Assembly: GCA_949316235.1 (NCBI GenBank)
Contig: OX438755.1
Span: forward strand, 21,785,151 to 21,849,150
Reading direction: 5' to 3'
Length of the DNA stretch: 64,000 nucleotides
Origin: Oegoconia quadripuncta
Taxonomy: Eukaryota > Arthropoda > Insecta > Lepidoptera > Autostichidae
Shown here: in pieces, positions 31,029 to 40,110 of the stretch
Position numbering within the stretch: position 1 is the stretch's first letter
Layout of the letters: every line of letters begins with the position of its first letter
Notes under the pieces: generated by a model
What the model was told of the DNA's origin: nothing
Databases searched by the model: none
What the model saw: the letters and a program-made list of their open reading frames with translations, nothing else
Program-made: the position numbers and the translations under genes

Positions 31029-31306
31029 ATAATAATAATAAATAATAAATGTTTTTGCACAAACACACAGCGCCATCTAGGTCCACAACAAGCATCTAGA
31101 CTTGTGTTATGGATACCAGATGGTTGATAAACTACACAAATACATTGTCTTTTGTAAATAAATACATGTATAAATGAAGAACATCCATAACTCGGGAACA
31201 CATGTCTGTATTCATCATACAAACATATGCCCCTAGCGGGATTCGAACCCGTGACAATTTTGTATAGTAGCAGAGTTTTTAACCACTACACCAAACAGGT
31301 CGTCGA
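31029..31306 (-). mobile_element. SINE1a, full-length copy
   Basis: Runs from the head at 31306 (complement of aacaggtcgtc) through the B box (gcgggattcgaacccgtg in plus view) to the 3' body agcgccatctaggtcc and an (AAT)n-rich tail (aataataataataaataat) at its left edge. It is the best preserved SINE1a in the window. Confidence 0.85.
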
Positions 31307-31414
31307 TTTATATTCAAATTGTTGTGTGAAGGAAAGGTTTAGGAAACTTCCTACCATAGCCCTCTGAGTGATAAGGTATCTGTGATACCTATTACATCAT
31401 ACATACATCAACAG

Positions 31415-31785
31415 TCAAAAAAAAAAACAAAAAATGCTTTATTTTGTAGGTACACAGGGTACACTTAAAATAGTCAGATTTTACATTTTTTAAGTTACTG
31501 CTTGTTCAAAAGGCAATTTTCCCCTGAGAAGAACAAGCAAGAAACTCGAGAGGTTGCTCTTTAAAAAAAAAAAGGTTTTTATGTTACAAAATTATTATTT
31601 CATATTAAATTATTTCATTATTAATTGAGAAATAGCCTGGTTACGCGAACGGGCTGTTCATGTTTATCATCTAAATAATCTGATATTTTATAAAATGCTT
31701 TCTTAATAAGTTTCTGTTTTATAGTATCTTTAAATTTACTGAAAGGTAGATTTTGTATATCAACAGGAATCTTATTAAAAAAAGT
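31415..31785 (-). mobile_element. LINE A 3' end and ORF2 C-terminus
   Basis: From the left: a degenerate tail (aaaaacaaaaaatgctttat), the 3' UTR (aagaacaagcaagaaactcg) and the coding end in complement (ttgtatatcaacaggaatct, which reads PVDIQ). 5' truncated at about 31785. Confidence 0.75.
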
Positions 31786-32214
31786 CGTGTTCACTATTAG
31801 ACATAAGCCTCTCTTGGCTATCCATGGGAGGATTTGCCCTAATCGCCACGCTGGGAAGACTGGTTGGCGATTTTGGATAGGAGTTTACTGAGCAGTTGTG
31901 CCAACCTTGATTGATTGTCTGGTTATTATTAGGTGGTTAAAAATATATAATTGCAAATCGAGATTTTATTGACTCGTCCGGGAGTGATCGCAGCAGTAAT
32001 TTGATTTGCAGTAGCGTGTCGGAGGTGCGGGGAGAGGACGGGGGCAGGCCGGGGGGAGGCGGGTAGCCCGAACGACAAATCCGACAGACAGGCCGATATT
32101 AGACAAATCCCCTTTTTAGGGTTTCGTAGCCAACAAGAAAACCTTACAGTTTCGCCTTATCCGTATGCCAGTCCTATTTTCAAGCCTTTAGGAAATTTTC
32201 GTTAATGACATGTT
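31786..32214. other. Mostly unassigned; RTE-like words at 31786-31830 and a GC-rich patch at 32015-32085
   Basis: The words actattagacataagcctct suggest an RTE-like 3' end. The patch ggaggtgcggggagaggacg and ggccggggggaggcgggt is GC-rich against an AT-rich background. No gene is seen. Confidence 0.35.
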
Positions 32215-32330
32215 ACAAGTAAAGGAAAAAGTAAATGCCGTGTCGTATCAGGGAGTCAAAGAAAAGATTGAATTTAGAGAAGTGTGGAAAGGACTCCACT
32301 GACAAGAGGGTAGCTCTTAAATATAAGAGA
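32215..32330 (+). pseudogene. RTE-like LINE ORF2 C-terminus
   Basis: Reads like KEKVNAVSYQGVKEKIE, then REVWKGLH and a shift before the last residues. It parallels 10640-10755. Confidence 0.6.
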
Positions 32331-32464
32331 AAAGAGAGGAAATTTTGCCGTGATTACTATTGGCGTTATTATTCGAGGTAAGTCAAGCATCACTTGATCA
32401 TCTTCCCCTTAGGTTAAACCTTATGGCTGATTATGTGTTCAAGTTTAAAAAAAATCTAAAACTT

Positions 32465-32678
32465 ACTCAATCAATCAATCAATCAATCAAATAATTTATT
32501 TGTGTTACACAGGTAAAATACAATAAAGTGATGTTACATAGCAAACTGACAGAGCGCTGTGATCCGCACATTGACATACAAAACAATTTTTCTACATACT
32601 ATTATAGTAATTACTTAAACTACACCAAAGATGGAAAAGTTGTATTAAATCATTTATGTCATATTAATTTATTTTATT
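32465..32678 (-). mobile_element. LINE 3' end with (TTGA)n tail
   Basis: Plus strand atcaatcaatcaatcaatca, then aataatttatttgtgttaca (aataaa in complement) and caaactgacagagcgctgtg. A minus-strand LINE 3' UTR; coding part absent. Confidence 0.6.
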
Positions 32679-32679
32679 T

Positions 32680-33076
32680 TTTTTTTTATATGAGACGGCG
32701 GCAAACGAGCATGCGGGTCACCTGATGGAAAGCAATCATCGCCGCCCATTGGCACCCGCAACACCAAAAGAGTCACAGATGCGTTGCCGGCCTTTGAGGA
32801 AGGTGTCCACCCCAGAATAAGTAGGGCAGCCTGAGCGATGAGGGATTCTCCAGCAGTGCTGGTACCCTCCTGGGGTACTAACTCTTTAAATACCCCTACC
32901 ATTCTGGAGAGAAACTGGAAGGTGGGCCTCCGGCGCCCTCGCTCACCGGACGAAGCGCAGTGGCAAAATGCCACTACTCGGACGTCGGTCTTCTGCGAGA
33001 GGGTGGTACTTCCCCGGTCGAGCCGGCCCATTCATGTTGCAAGCTAATAGCTTACAGCGTGGCTCTACCACTACAC
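32680..33076 (-). mobile_element. SINE4, full-length copy sharing its 3' end with LINE C
   Basis: The minus-strand 5' end is gtagtggtagagccacgctg at 33076. The body is GC-rich (ggccggctcgaccggggaag, agtaccaccctctcgcagaa). The last about 125 bp (cttcctcaaaggccggcaac through ctcgtttgccgcc) match the end of LINE C at 57910-58035, including the final codons of its ORF2. The A tail is the T run at 32678-32690. The head has an A-box-like tagtggtagagc but no clear B box, so the RNA source of the head is uncertain. Confidence 0.75.
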
Positions 33077-33644
33077 GATAATAATGTTATCATGTCATAT
33101 TATAATTAGGTAGGTATGTATATGGCAACAAAAATATAAAACCTTTATATAGCAACGATAGTCAAATTTGAACTTTTTAATTATCCGTAATCAGTAAACA
33201 AATTCTGTTAACATAACTGTGTCCTTTATATGTCGGTACCTACTGTAACGCTATCGTCTTATCGGTACAACTAAATGCTAACTAGCTTAAAAATAATAAA
33301 TAAGTAAACCTAATCATAAAGACATTTCAATAATACCTACCTTCCTACACCAACTACTTTCCGAATAGTTTGTTAGAACTACACCTTTCAATTAGCGGTT
33401 GTGTTCCTTGACTGTGTGAATCAAAACGCGCATACTACTGACCGGTTGACTCGTGAGCCGTCGGTCGATCTCGGCTTTCCCCGCCAACAGGAGTGACGTG
33501 CAAGAATTGAATGGCAATCTACGATCTACCTCAGCTGGCACTGGTGATTAATTATTACGTGGCGAAATTAGCTCATTTATAATATATTTAATATCTAATA
33601 TTTTTAGATACACCTACGCCTAATTTTCTACCCATATAAAATCA
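33077..33644. other. Unassigned, no gene seen
   Basis: AT-rich, then a GC-richer patch at 33440-33500 (ctcgtgagccgtcggtcgat). Nothing is recognised. Confidence 0.45.
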
Positions 33645-33900
33645 GTGTAACCCCAATATTGGGGTCCCTGCGCGCGGAGCTTGCTGAGCCGCACTCCGGC
33701 TTCCCACTGCACGCCCCCACCTACTGCCCTGACTGCCGGCGAAGACTACCGTCGCCGTCTGCTGCCACCACCTGCGGAGCTGCCCGAGGAGAGTGGTATT
33801 TCGCGAGACGGCATAATTCACCTCGGCCTGTATCCAACTTAAACTCACGACCCAAGCTCGGGTCTATTTTCTACCAAATTCCGGACTTAATTAACCCTAC
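33645..33900. other. GC-rich island with a 16-nt perfect palindrome
   Basis: The palindrome ACCCCAATATTGGGGT is at 33650-33665. About 180 GC-rich bp follow (ctgccgcc-type codons, ccctgactgccggcgaagac). Frames are open on both strands but match no family I know. It could be part of an LTR beginning TGTAACCCC, yet no matching second border is visible. Confidence 0.35.
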
Positions 33901-34264
33901 TTAACCTAAATTAAAATCAATCGTTAAAATTTCTCATAGTTTCTTTTTCCTCATAATTCTATTTTGCGACGTACCTAAAAGCGTCACACTACTACTGTAA
34001 TAATGTAATGGGGTGGACCTAATGACCTGAAGTACAGGATACCGCATAGTTTAGCCATCAGTCTCCCATAGTTTTGCTAATATAACTGTATTCTGCCATA
34101 ATGCTGTATTTTTTAAAATAAATGAGTTGAATCTAATTAGCTGGGAATGCCATTTGCCGAAGGGGGGGGCTCTTTCCTACTTCACACCCTTTAATTCTTC
34201 TTTAATTAATATGGGACACGAAGGATACCGTCAACTGTGGTGGGCGCCGTGTAGAGTATCACCG
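33901..34264. other. Unassigned; possible retroelement 3' UTR at 33990-34130
   Basis: The stretch ending taaaataaatgagttgaat resembles a retroelement 3' end on the plus strand, but no family is assigned. No gene is seen. Confidence 0.3.
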
Positions 34265-34495
34265 TAGATCCTGGGTTACGGGAGGAAAGCTGTAATTTAG
34301 CATGGATATACAAATTAATCTCTCTACTTTCCGCCGTCGATTCACCTTTTCTTTCACTTGGTCAAAGTAATTGCGCCTAGGTTTTCCCCTTCCTCTCTTT
34401 CCTTTAATATTTCCCCCAAAATTCGAGGCCGAAAAGTAGAGAGACGTGGTCATTACTCCACCGACAAGAGCATAGCTCTTAAATTGAAGAAGAGT
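34265..34495. pseudogene. RTE-like ORF2 pieces in inverted arrangement
   Basis: A minus-strand frame (34400-34330) reads KGKRGRGKPRRNYFDQVKEK, the conserved RTE-like C-terminal motif. Immediately to the right, on the plus strand, tccaccgacaagagcatagc and tcttaaa encode the final LHRQEHSS-like residues. The two parts belong together in the family but lie in opposite orientation here, so an inversion took place. Confidence 0.55.
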
Positions 34496-34779
34496 ACATA
34501 TTAATCACGTTGGCAAAGTGATCAAAGAAAATCTTAAAAAAACAATTTTAGGCTACACGTAGTGATGATTTTTCTTTTAATTTTTATACCCCATCGTGTT
34601 GGATAGGTCGTTCAAAAACTTTGGAGGCTACCTTGAACAGTTTGCGGATCAGAGATCCGTTTGCTAAATATCAAGCTTTAAAGACCTAATTTTAGAGTCA
34701 GTCAAGTCCGTCCGTCCCCTTTCCAGCTAAACGGTTGATTTTGGATACGTGAAAAAACGGCACGGTTTATATGACGACC

Positions 34780-34965
34780 TGTTGGTGTAGCGGATAGCAA
34801 TCCTGTCGGCGAAATCAACGGTTGCGGGTTCGAATTCCGCGACAGGTAAATGTTTGTGTAATGAATACGAACATTTATTTCGGAGTCATGATATGTTTAT
34901 ATAAATATTTATGTATGTGTATCCGTTATCAAGTATCCATGTACAAGCTTTAAGCTAGCTAGCTA
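34780..34965 (+). mobile_element. SINE1b copy
   Basis: Head ttggtgtagcggatagcaat, B box gcgggttcgaattccgc, then aatgtttgtgtaatgaatac, gtgtatccgttatcaagtat and ccatgtacaagcttt. It is related to SINE1a by its head but has a different 3' body. Confidence 0.75.
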
Positions 34966-35639
34966 CAATAGGTGTCCAAAAGTAATTTTTAAAATATATT
35001 TAAAAAAAAACATATCACGAAGTTAAAAGGAAAACTACCACAACTAAGTAGACTTTACAAATATTCCAAAAACTTCCTACTTACCATCTAAAATTATTTA
35101 TGAAACAACCAAAAGTCCACTTCTAAATCCACATATTGCGACGGGCAATAACGGAACCCTACACTGCGCGTGGCCAGACATGCACTTGGCCAGTTTTTGT
35201 TTGTTCGCAATAGAGATTGAGCTGTATTGCGCTGTGCCCGGCTTTGCGGGATAAAAACGTTTGTGGATCCACCTTGTTCGATGTTCCTTGAGCTTCGGAA
35301 GACTCTAAGCGTGGGAGTACCTTTATTTCATGCGTTAAAGTATGCATATACAACAGTTAGAGATATCTGATTCGGTCATCATAATCACCATTATCATTCA
35401 TTTCTATGGTGTATGGAGCTTTAATAAAACGCGGCTATGGAGACCAACGGTTTAATCAGACTGACTGTTTGACAGTCATTTTAAATTTTAAGACATTCAG
35501 TTTAAATGTCACATTGTAATATTTAAAGTTATTCAGGTTAACACAATGTTGTCGTTTAGCGTGTCTGCTTATATTGCATGATTTTTTGATTCTATTTTTA
35601 TATTTTAAATATTTGTACGCCATAACAGGCAGATTTTGC
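34966..35639. other. Unassigned; common repeat word at 35150-35205
   Basis: The block ataacggaaccctacactg and cgtggccagacatgcacttg is a word order widespread in insect repeats. No element border is found and no gene is seen. Confidence 0.4.
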
Positions 35640-35724
35640 TGGACTACCTATCTACAAAATAAGACCTTTATCTGTATACCCAAAATCAAACAAATAAATA
35701 ATTTTCTTTCTTTCTTTCTTTCAG
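35640..35724 (+). mobile_element. LINE 3' end with (CTTT)n tail
   Basis: Contains aaataagacctttatctgta, then aataaataattttctttctt and a ctttctttc tail to 35724. The coding part is not preserved. Confidence 0.45.
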
Positions 35725-35827
35725 GTATGTGCAAATACCTCCACTTAACCTATACAATATCCCTCCACCAATAGTATGTATCTCCAATACCTTTAAATAT
35801 ATACTATAATTACATAATCTGGTCATC

Positions 35828-36280
35828 TTATACGTGGTCTTAGACAGGGGACCCTTGGAGGTGTGTCTTGTTCAACAGAAACAGTGGATGATTCCCAGGT
35901 CTCATCCGCGCTGTGCATTTCCTCTGACGATGAAATAGCAGAAGACTCCGCAATGGTGCAATAAACAGTAATGGTGCCAAATAAAAACTTTTTCTTTCTT
36001 TCTTTCTTTCAATGTTCTCTCCTGTAATGGTGCCCTCTGTTTCCTCTGTAGCGATCGCACTCTCACCCACATTTTCGGCATGAATAAATCCGTAGTCTGT
36101 ACTATCGTCAGATGAAGCATACTACCGAAATTGCGCTTGACCTTTGTATGCTACGATTTGATCGGCATGTTTCTTTACTGACAGGTCCAACATTGGTTTG
36201 AATATCAGAAACATCCGTGATCCAAGAATGCTTTCAATTTGTCCTTTTATCCAAGTATACTTATTTCCGTTGTAGTAGTG
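35828..36280 (-). pseudogene. Probable Ty3/gypsy-type pol C-terminal remnant
   Basis: Minus-strand frames, after allowing shifts, read YTWIKGQIESILGSRMF, then LDLSVKKHADQI, the pattern of the integrase C-terminal region in insect gypsy-like elements. An acidic tail follows (YGFIHAENVGESAIATEE, then SSAISSSEEMHSADETWES) and a stop near 35833. A 50-bp piece with (GAAA)n at 35965-36012 interrupts the tail. The family call is inference from short motifs. Confidence 0.4.
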
Positions 36281-36612
36281 TTTCCTAGAACTCCCATTGG
36301 TAGACTCCTGGGTATCCCTACATCTAGAACAAAGGTTCTAGGTTATTCTCCAATCCAGAGACTGTGTGGTGAATTTAACCATCTGAGATCCCAGAATAGT
36401 GAGATCCCACAGACTGATATCGTTCACGATTCATGAGGTGTGTTTAAGGGAAGAATTTCTCAATATTTGCGGAAGCAACATTTGTAGATCGTTGTGTTGT
36501 TTTCAAATAAATTAATTTACTTTTTATAATCGTTACTTGTAATAACATAATTATGTTTAGAGCTGTTATCTCTCTTAAGTGTTGTGTACGCCTACTGTTG
36601 ACACATATAAAT
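36281..36612. other. Unassigned, may be the upstream part of the gypsy-like remnant
   Basis: No clear motif. The position directly upstream of the pol remnant (minus strand) makes shared origin possible. Confidence 0.3.
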
Positions 36613-37010
36613 ATTAGGTCCTTACCTATGATATTGGCGTTTTGTATGAAGAATTTCACTAAGACTGTTTTCTCCATACAAACATTTTTGATTTTTTCTT
36701 GGGAACGGCAAATCCAAATTTAGCTAAACTTTGTGTGTATTATCCGATAATATTAAGTTAAGTATAGGCAGCGTTAATTTTTAAAAGTAACCGCTTTATA
36801 AAAGTTTCAGCGAATCTAAGAAATGATTGTGGGAAGCACATGAAAAGAGCTCTGTTCAATTTTTTTTATTATGTGATTTAGCCCAGAAATTAAAAAATAT
36901 TTCATGTGAAACCTTGAAATAATATTCCATTTTCCAAATAAAAAACAAATTGGTAAACATGATTAACGAAGAAAAAAAAAACTCAAATTTCATAGGTAAA
37001 AGACCCAATA
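36613..37010. mobile_element. Mariner-derived MITE, copy C
   Basis: Ends attaggtccttacctatga and tttcataggtaaaagaccc, interior collinear with copies A and B except for a deletion near 36950 (tttggatatagctttgaaa missing). Its flanks look like SINE1b, so it probably inserted into that SINE. Confidence 0.8.
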
Positions 37011-37283
37011 AATATTTTAAGTATGTCTATCCGTTATCTAGTATTTTTTTTTTTTTTATGCACTACGGGTTGGTACTTGACCTCAATCACACCTGATGTT
37101 AAGTGAAGATGAGGTCGAAGGTGGAAGCGTACTGACCCGGAAACCCCAACACATTTAGGGGACTGGCTATCTTATCTCTAACAACCGGAACACAACAATG
37201 CTATTAACATCCATCCATCATCAGCAACAAGTATCCATAGTACAAGCTTTATTTAGTTTGTGGTGATTAGTGTATCACACCGG
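37011..37283 (+). mobile_element. SINE1b 3' half, split by a SINE2
   Basis: The SINE1b body starts aatattttaagtatgtctat, is cut after ttatctagta at 37045, and resumes at about 37225 with caagtatccatagtacaagc and tttatttagtttgtggtga. The cut is filled by SINE2 sequence. Confidence 0.65.
37046..37212 (-). mobile_element. SINE2 3' half nested in SINE1b
   Basis: T run, then atgcactacgggttggtact and on to acaacaatgctattaacat. Truncated at its 5' side. Confidence 0.7.
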
Positions 37284-37360
37284 ATGGTGGTAGTTGACCA
37301 GGCGGACATTTAAAATGTCGTACCACCCACCAAACCAAGTACTAAAGATGTATCCCGCTT
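37284..37360 (-). mobile_element. SINE2 head-side fragment
   Basis: Contains ggatggtggtagttgaccag, gcggacatttaaaatg and caccaaaccaagtactaaag. It could be the 5' continuation of the SINE2 piece at 37046-37212. Confidence 0.6.
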
Positions 37361-37589
37361 ATTTAATAAGGAAAAATGTAACGTTAAAATTATTAAATGT
37401 AGGCAAATATAATAATTCTTATTTAATTACGAATCGTTATTTACGATGTTAATAAATATCCGGTGTTTGTATTGTAATATAATTTATTTCATTTGTTATA
37501 CAAAATGAAAGTCGTATTACAAATACCAGAGAAAAACCCACGTCCGGCTTATTATTAGGCCTATAACGAATGGCCCAGCGATATATTCT
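37361..37589. other. Unassigned AT-rich spacer
   Basis: No repeat or coding feature is recognised. Confidence 0.4.
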
Positions 37590-38150
37590 AACCGCCTCCG
37601 TGGCTCAATGTCAACAACATAGTGTTTACGGTACGGAGCTCGCGGATTCTATACCCAGCGGGGTACATATTTAGTACTCGGTTTGGTCGGTGATAGGGCG
37701 TTTTAAATGTCCGCCTGGAAAGCTACCACCATCTTTGTCGACCGATTGGTGTAGTGGATAGTGACACTGTCAGCGAAACCAACGGTTACGGGTTCGAATC
37801 CCGCGGAGGGGTACATGTTTGTATGATGAATACGAATATTTATTCTCGAGTCATGGATGTTTATATTAATATTTATGTATGTTTATCCGTTACCTAGTAT
37901 CCATAGTACAAGCTTTGCTTAGTTTGGGACTAGATGATTGGTGTAAGTGTCCGAAATATTTATTTATTTATCTCATCTGAGTCTACTGTCAGTTGCAATG
38001 TTAATTGCATTGTTGTGTTCAAGGTTGTCAGAAATAAGATAGCCAGTCCCCCAAATAAAATGAGGGTTCCGGGTCAGTACGCTTTTGAGCCTCACCTTCA
38101 CATAACATCAGGTGCGATTGAGGTCAAACTCGTTGTGCATAAAAAAAAGG
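37590..38150 (+). mobile_element. SINE2 copy carrying a nested SINE1b
   Basis: The SINE2 head (aaccgcctccgtggctcaat) and first half run to about 37733 (agctaccaccatctt). A SINE1b follows, and SINE2 resumes at about 37985 (gttgcaatgttaattgcatt) and ends cgttgtgcataaaaaaaa. The two SINE2 parts are collinear. Confidence 0.75.
37737..37980 (+). mobile_element. SINE1b nested in SINE2
   Basis: Head ccgattggtgtagtggatag, B box acgggttcgaatcccgc, then gtatgatgaatacgaatatt, tccgttacctagtatccata and a tatttatttattta tail. Confidence 0.8.
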
Positions 38151-38529
38151 CTGGATCATGGATTCTAAAGTCTAGTGAAAAAGCGGAGCTGTTTGCTCAG
38201 TATCTCAGGGAAGTATTTTCTCAGAATGGATCAAACCTTCTTCTTCCTGTGATTGAGGTCAAGTGCTCGTCCATTGTGCATAAAATATACAGGATGAATT
38301 TTAGTTCATGTAATTCCCATTAACTGACGTCACTCTTGATTATTGTGTACATATTGTGCAGCGCTGTTATGCTCGTATTATATCTTTGAATTGATAATAG
38401 TACCGATCACAAGAAATAGTAATGTTTGTAAAAGTTGTGTATATCTTCATCTTGTTTAATTATTGTATAGCAGCAAATCCTAATTTAATATTTATTAAAA
38501 GATGTTTGTTTGTGGTGTGTGCGTATATA
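38151..38529. other. Unassigned; SINE2 tail remnant at 38245-38285
   Basis: The word gtgattgaggtcaagtgctc plus cattgtgcataaa is a second SINE2 tail. The remainder has no recognised feature, although a TATA-like gtatataaaagctg lies at 38523. Confidence 0.4.
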
Positions 38530-38869
38530 AAAGCTGTTGTTACTGGAGTCAGGGTCAAGCTGAAAATCAGTGCTGTGTGGCTGCGCCGCCCAGCGTACGC
38601 TGAGTCTGCTCCCACCACGCACGCACGCATATCTTTTTAATTTTATTTATTATTATTTTTTGTAAAATAGCTTCCTTCTTTTTGAAAACTTAGGGCCGTA
38701 TTGACGGGGCAGTCTCAGGATTGAGATCGAGTCTCACTCTCAATAAGATATATTATTTGATACTGTTCAAATTCAGATTAGACGGAAGAAATATAATAAT
38801 CTCAAGTATCTTTCTATAAGTTTTTCTCAGTATTGGGATAGTTTCATTAGTACGAGCCTTCTTTAATGT
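38530..38869 (+). repeat. Repeat X, left part of the copy split by BEL/Pao
   Basis: Contains gctgcgccgcccagcgtacg, gactcgatctcaat-like words in order, and ends tacgagccttctttaatgt at the BEL/Pao border. It is an inverted relative of 9100-9485. Confidence 0.75.
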
Positions 38870-39103
38870 TGTGCGGGCTGCTGTGTTCACGCACTGTTGC
38901 TGATGTCAGATGTCAGTTGATAAGGTCTGGGGATGTCAAATGATAGTCGACCGTTATCAACGAGTGTCTTTATTCCACTGAAATGCACTATTGTATAAAA
39001 TTGCCAAATTGTAAATATTAAGTATCTAGGTCGCGCGTGCAAGCGCAATGCACATAAATAACGTAATTAAATGGTTATTGGAAATGTATGATTTACTCGT
39101 ACA
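38870..39103 (-). repeat. 3' LTR of the BEL/Pao element (234 bp)
   Basis: On the minus strand it starts TGTACGAG and ends CCCGCACA. It holds a polyadenylation signal AATAAA (38969-38974 in complement) and a TATA-like ttttatacaat upstream of it. It is identical by eye to 47106-47339. Confidence 0.95.
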
Positions 39104-39186
39104 TACTGCCAACTCACAGAAGAGAAGAAGTTGGATGTCAATAAATGGCTTCAAAATAGTAAATACAATGTCAAATCGCTATAAAT

Positions 39187-40071
39187 TCAATTGCTACAAC
39201 TATGGTTAAAATTAACAGTTCTGTCCATCATTGGGGAAGTGGCCTTATCTACACTTGTCACTGACTTGTTAAATGCACTATGCACTGGGGAGGCGATTTT
39301 ATATTCAACCCCACTAATAGTTGCACTTGTGTCACTCACTTCACTTACACTGTTCACTGCAGGAGTCGCAAGTGTGTCCTGGTTCGTTTGTTCTTTCTGA
39401 ACCTCTGGTTTTGTAGTTGTCTGAGCTCTCTGTGGCCTCTGCTTTACTTTATATATTGTTAATGTTATCACGCCCGACACTATGGTGCCAAGGAGGATAA
39501 TGTATATGACAATGTAGTGTGGAGTTGAATGTGTAGGCATCTGCTCTAGGTTCTGGTTTTGTAGATATGCGATTTTTCGTTTAATCTCCTCGTACGATTC
39601 ATCCTGAGTGTGCGTGATGATAAGGTCATTCGGTAGGGATGTGTTGATGATGTCATTCAGGGGGGATATGTGAGGAGTTGCAATTTGAATTGTGTTCTGT
39701 AAATATATTTGGTTCATAAAATCATGATGGGCATATATTGTAAACATATCTCCCTTTAGAATACAACCTTGACCTAAGGTAATAATTCCGCTGTTATGTA
39801 GGCGTTTTGTCAGTATCCCAGTTGGGCATAAAATGCGTATTGTGCATTCTTCGCAGCACGAAAAGAGCCACGAGTCCTGAGTATGTAATTTAACCCACTG
39901 ATCGAGGCATTCTCTCGTTTCCAATTCGCAAAGGGATTTGTTATTGTTTGTTGATAATTGCAGGTTACAGATTGTATCAACGGCCTTGATAGAATATACA
40001 GGGCTGTTCAACGTGCATAACAATTTATTATCTGCATATTTGGTGCAGGAGTGCATGTCATTATTTGTCAT
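39187..40071 (-). pseudogene. env: Envelope C-terminal part with membrane anchor, after a TAA
   Basis: This is the downstream part of the envelope frame, cut from the upstream part by the TAA at 40111-40113. The intervening codons stay open and in the same register, so the 294-residue start at this Met is not a natural start. A hydrophobic anchor (YIVIYIILLGTIVSGV and on, about residues 185-206) is followed by a basic KVKQR and a long polar cytoplasmic tail. Cysteine-rich stretches (SCCEECTIRILC) precede the anchor. In the family this region would hold the ectodomain stem and membrane anchor of a fusion protein. Without readthrough, the upstream envelope would lack its anchor. Confidence 0.8.
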
Positions 40072-40110
40072 GGGAATGATGAGATCTTTTTTGACATTAA
40101 TTGCTAAGTA

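Noticed and set aside
34780..34860. Functional tRNA gene suggested by A and B boxes
   Set aside because: The head continues into a SINE1b body found elsewhere, and the cloverleaf arms do not pair convincingly. The same holds for the SINE1a and SINE2 heads.
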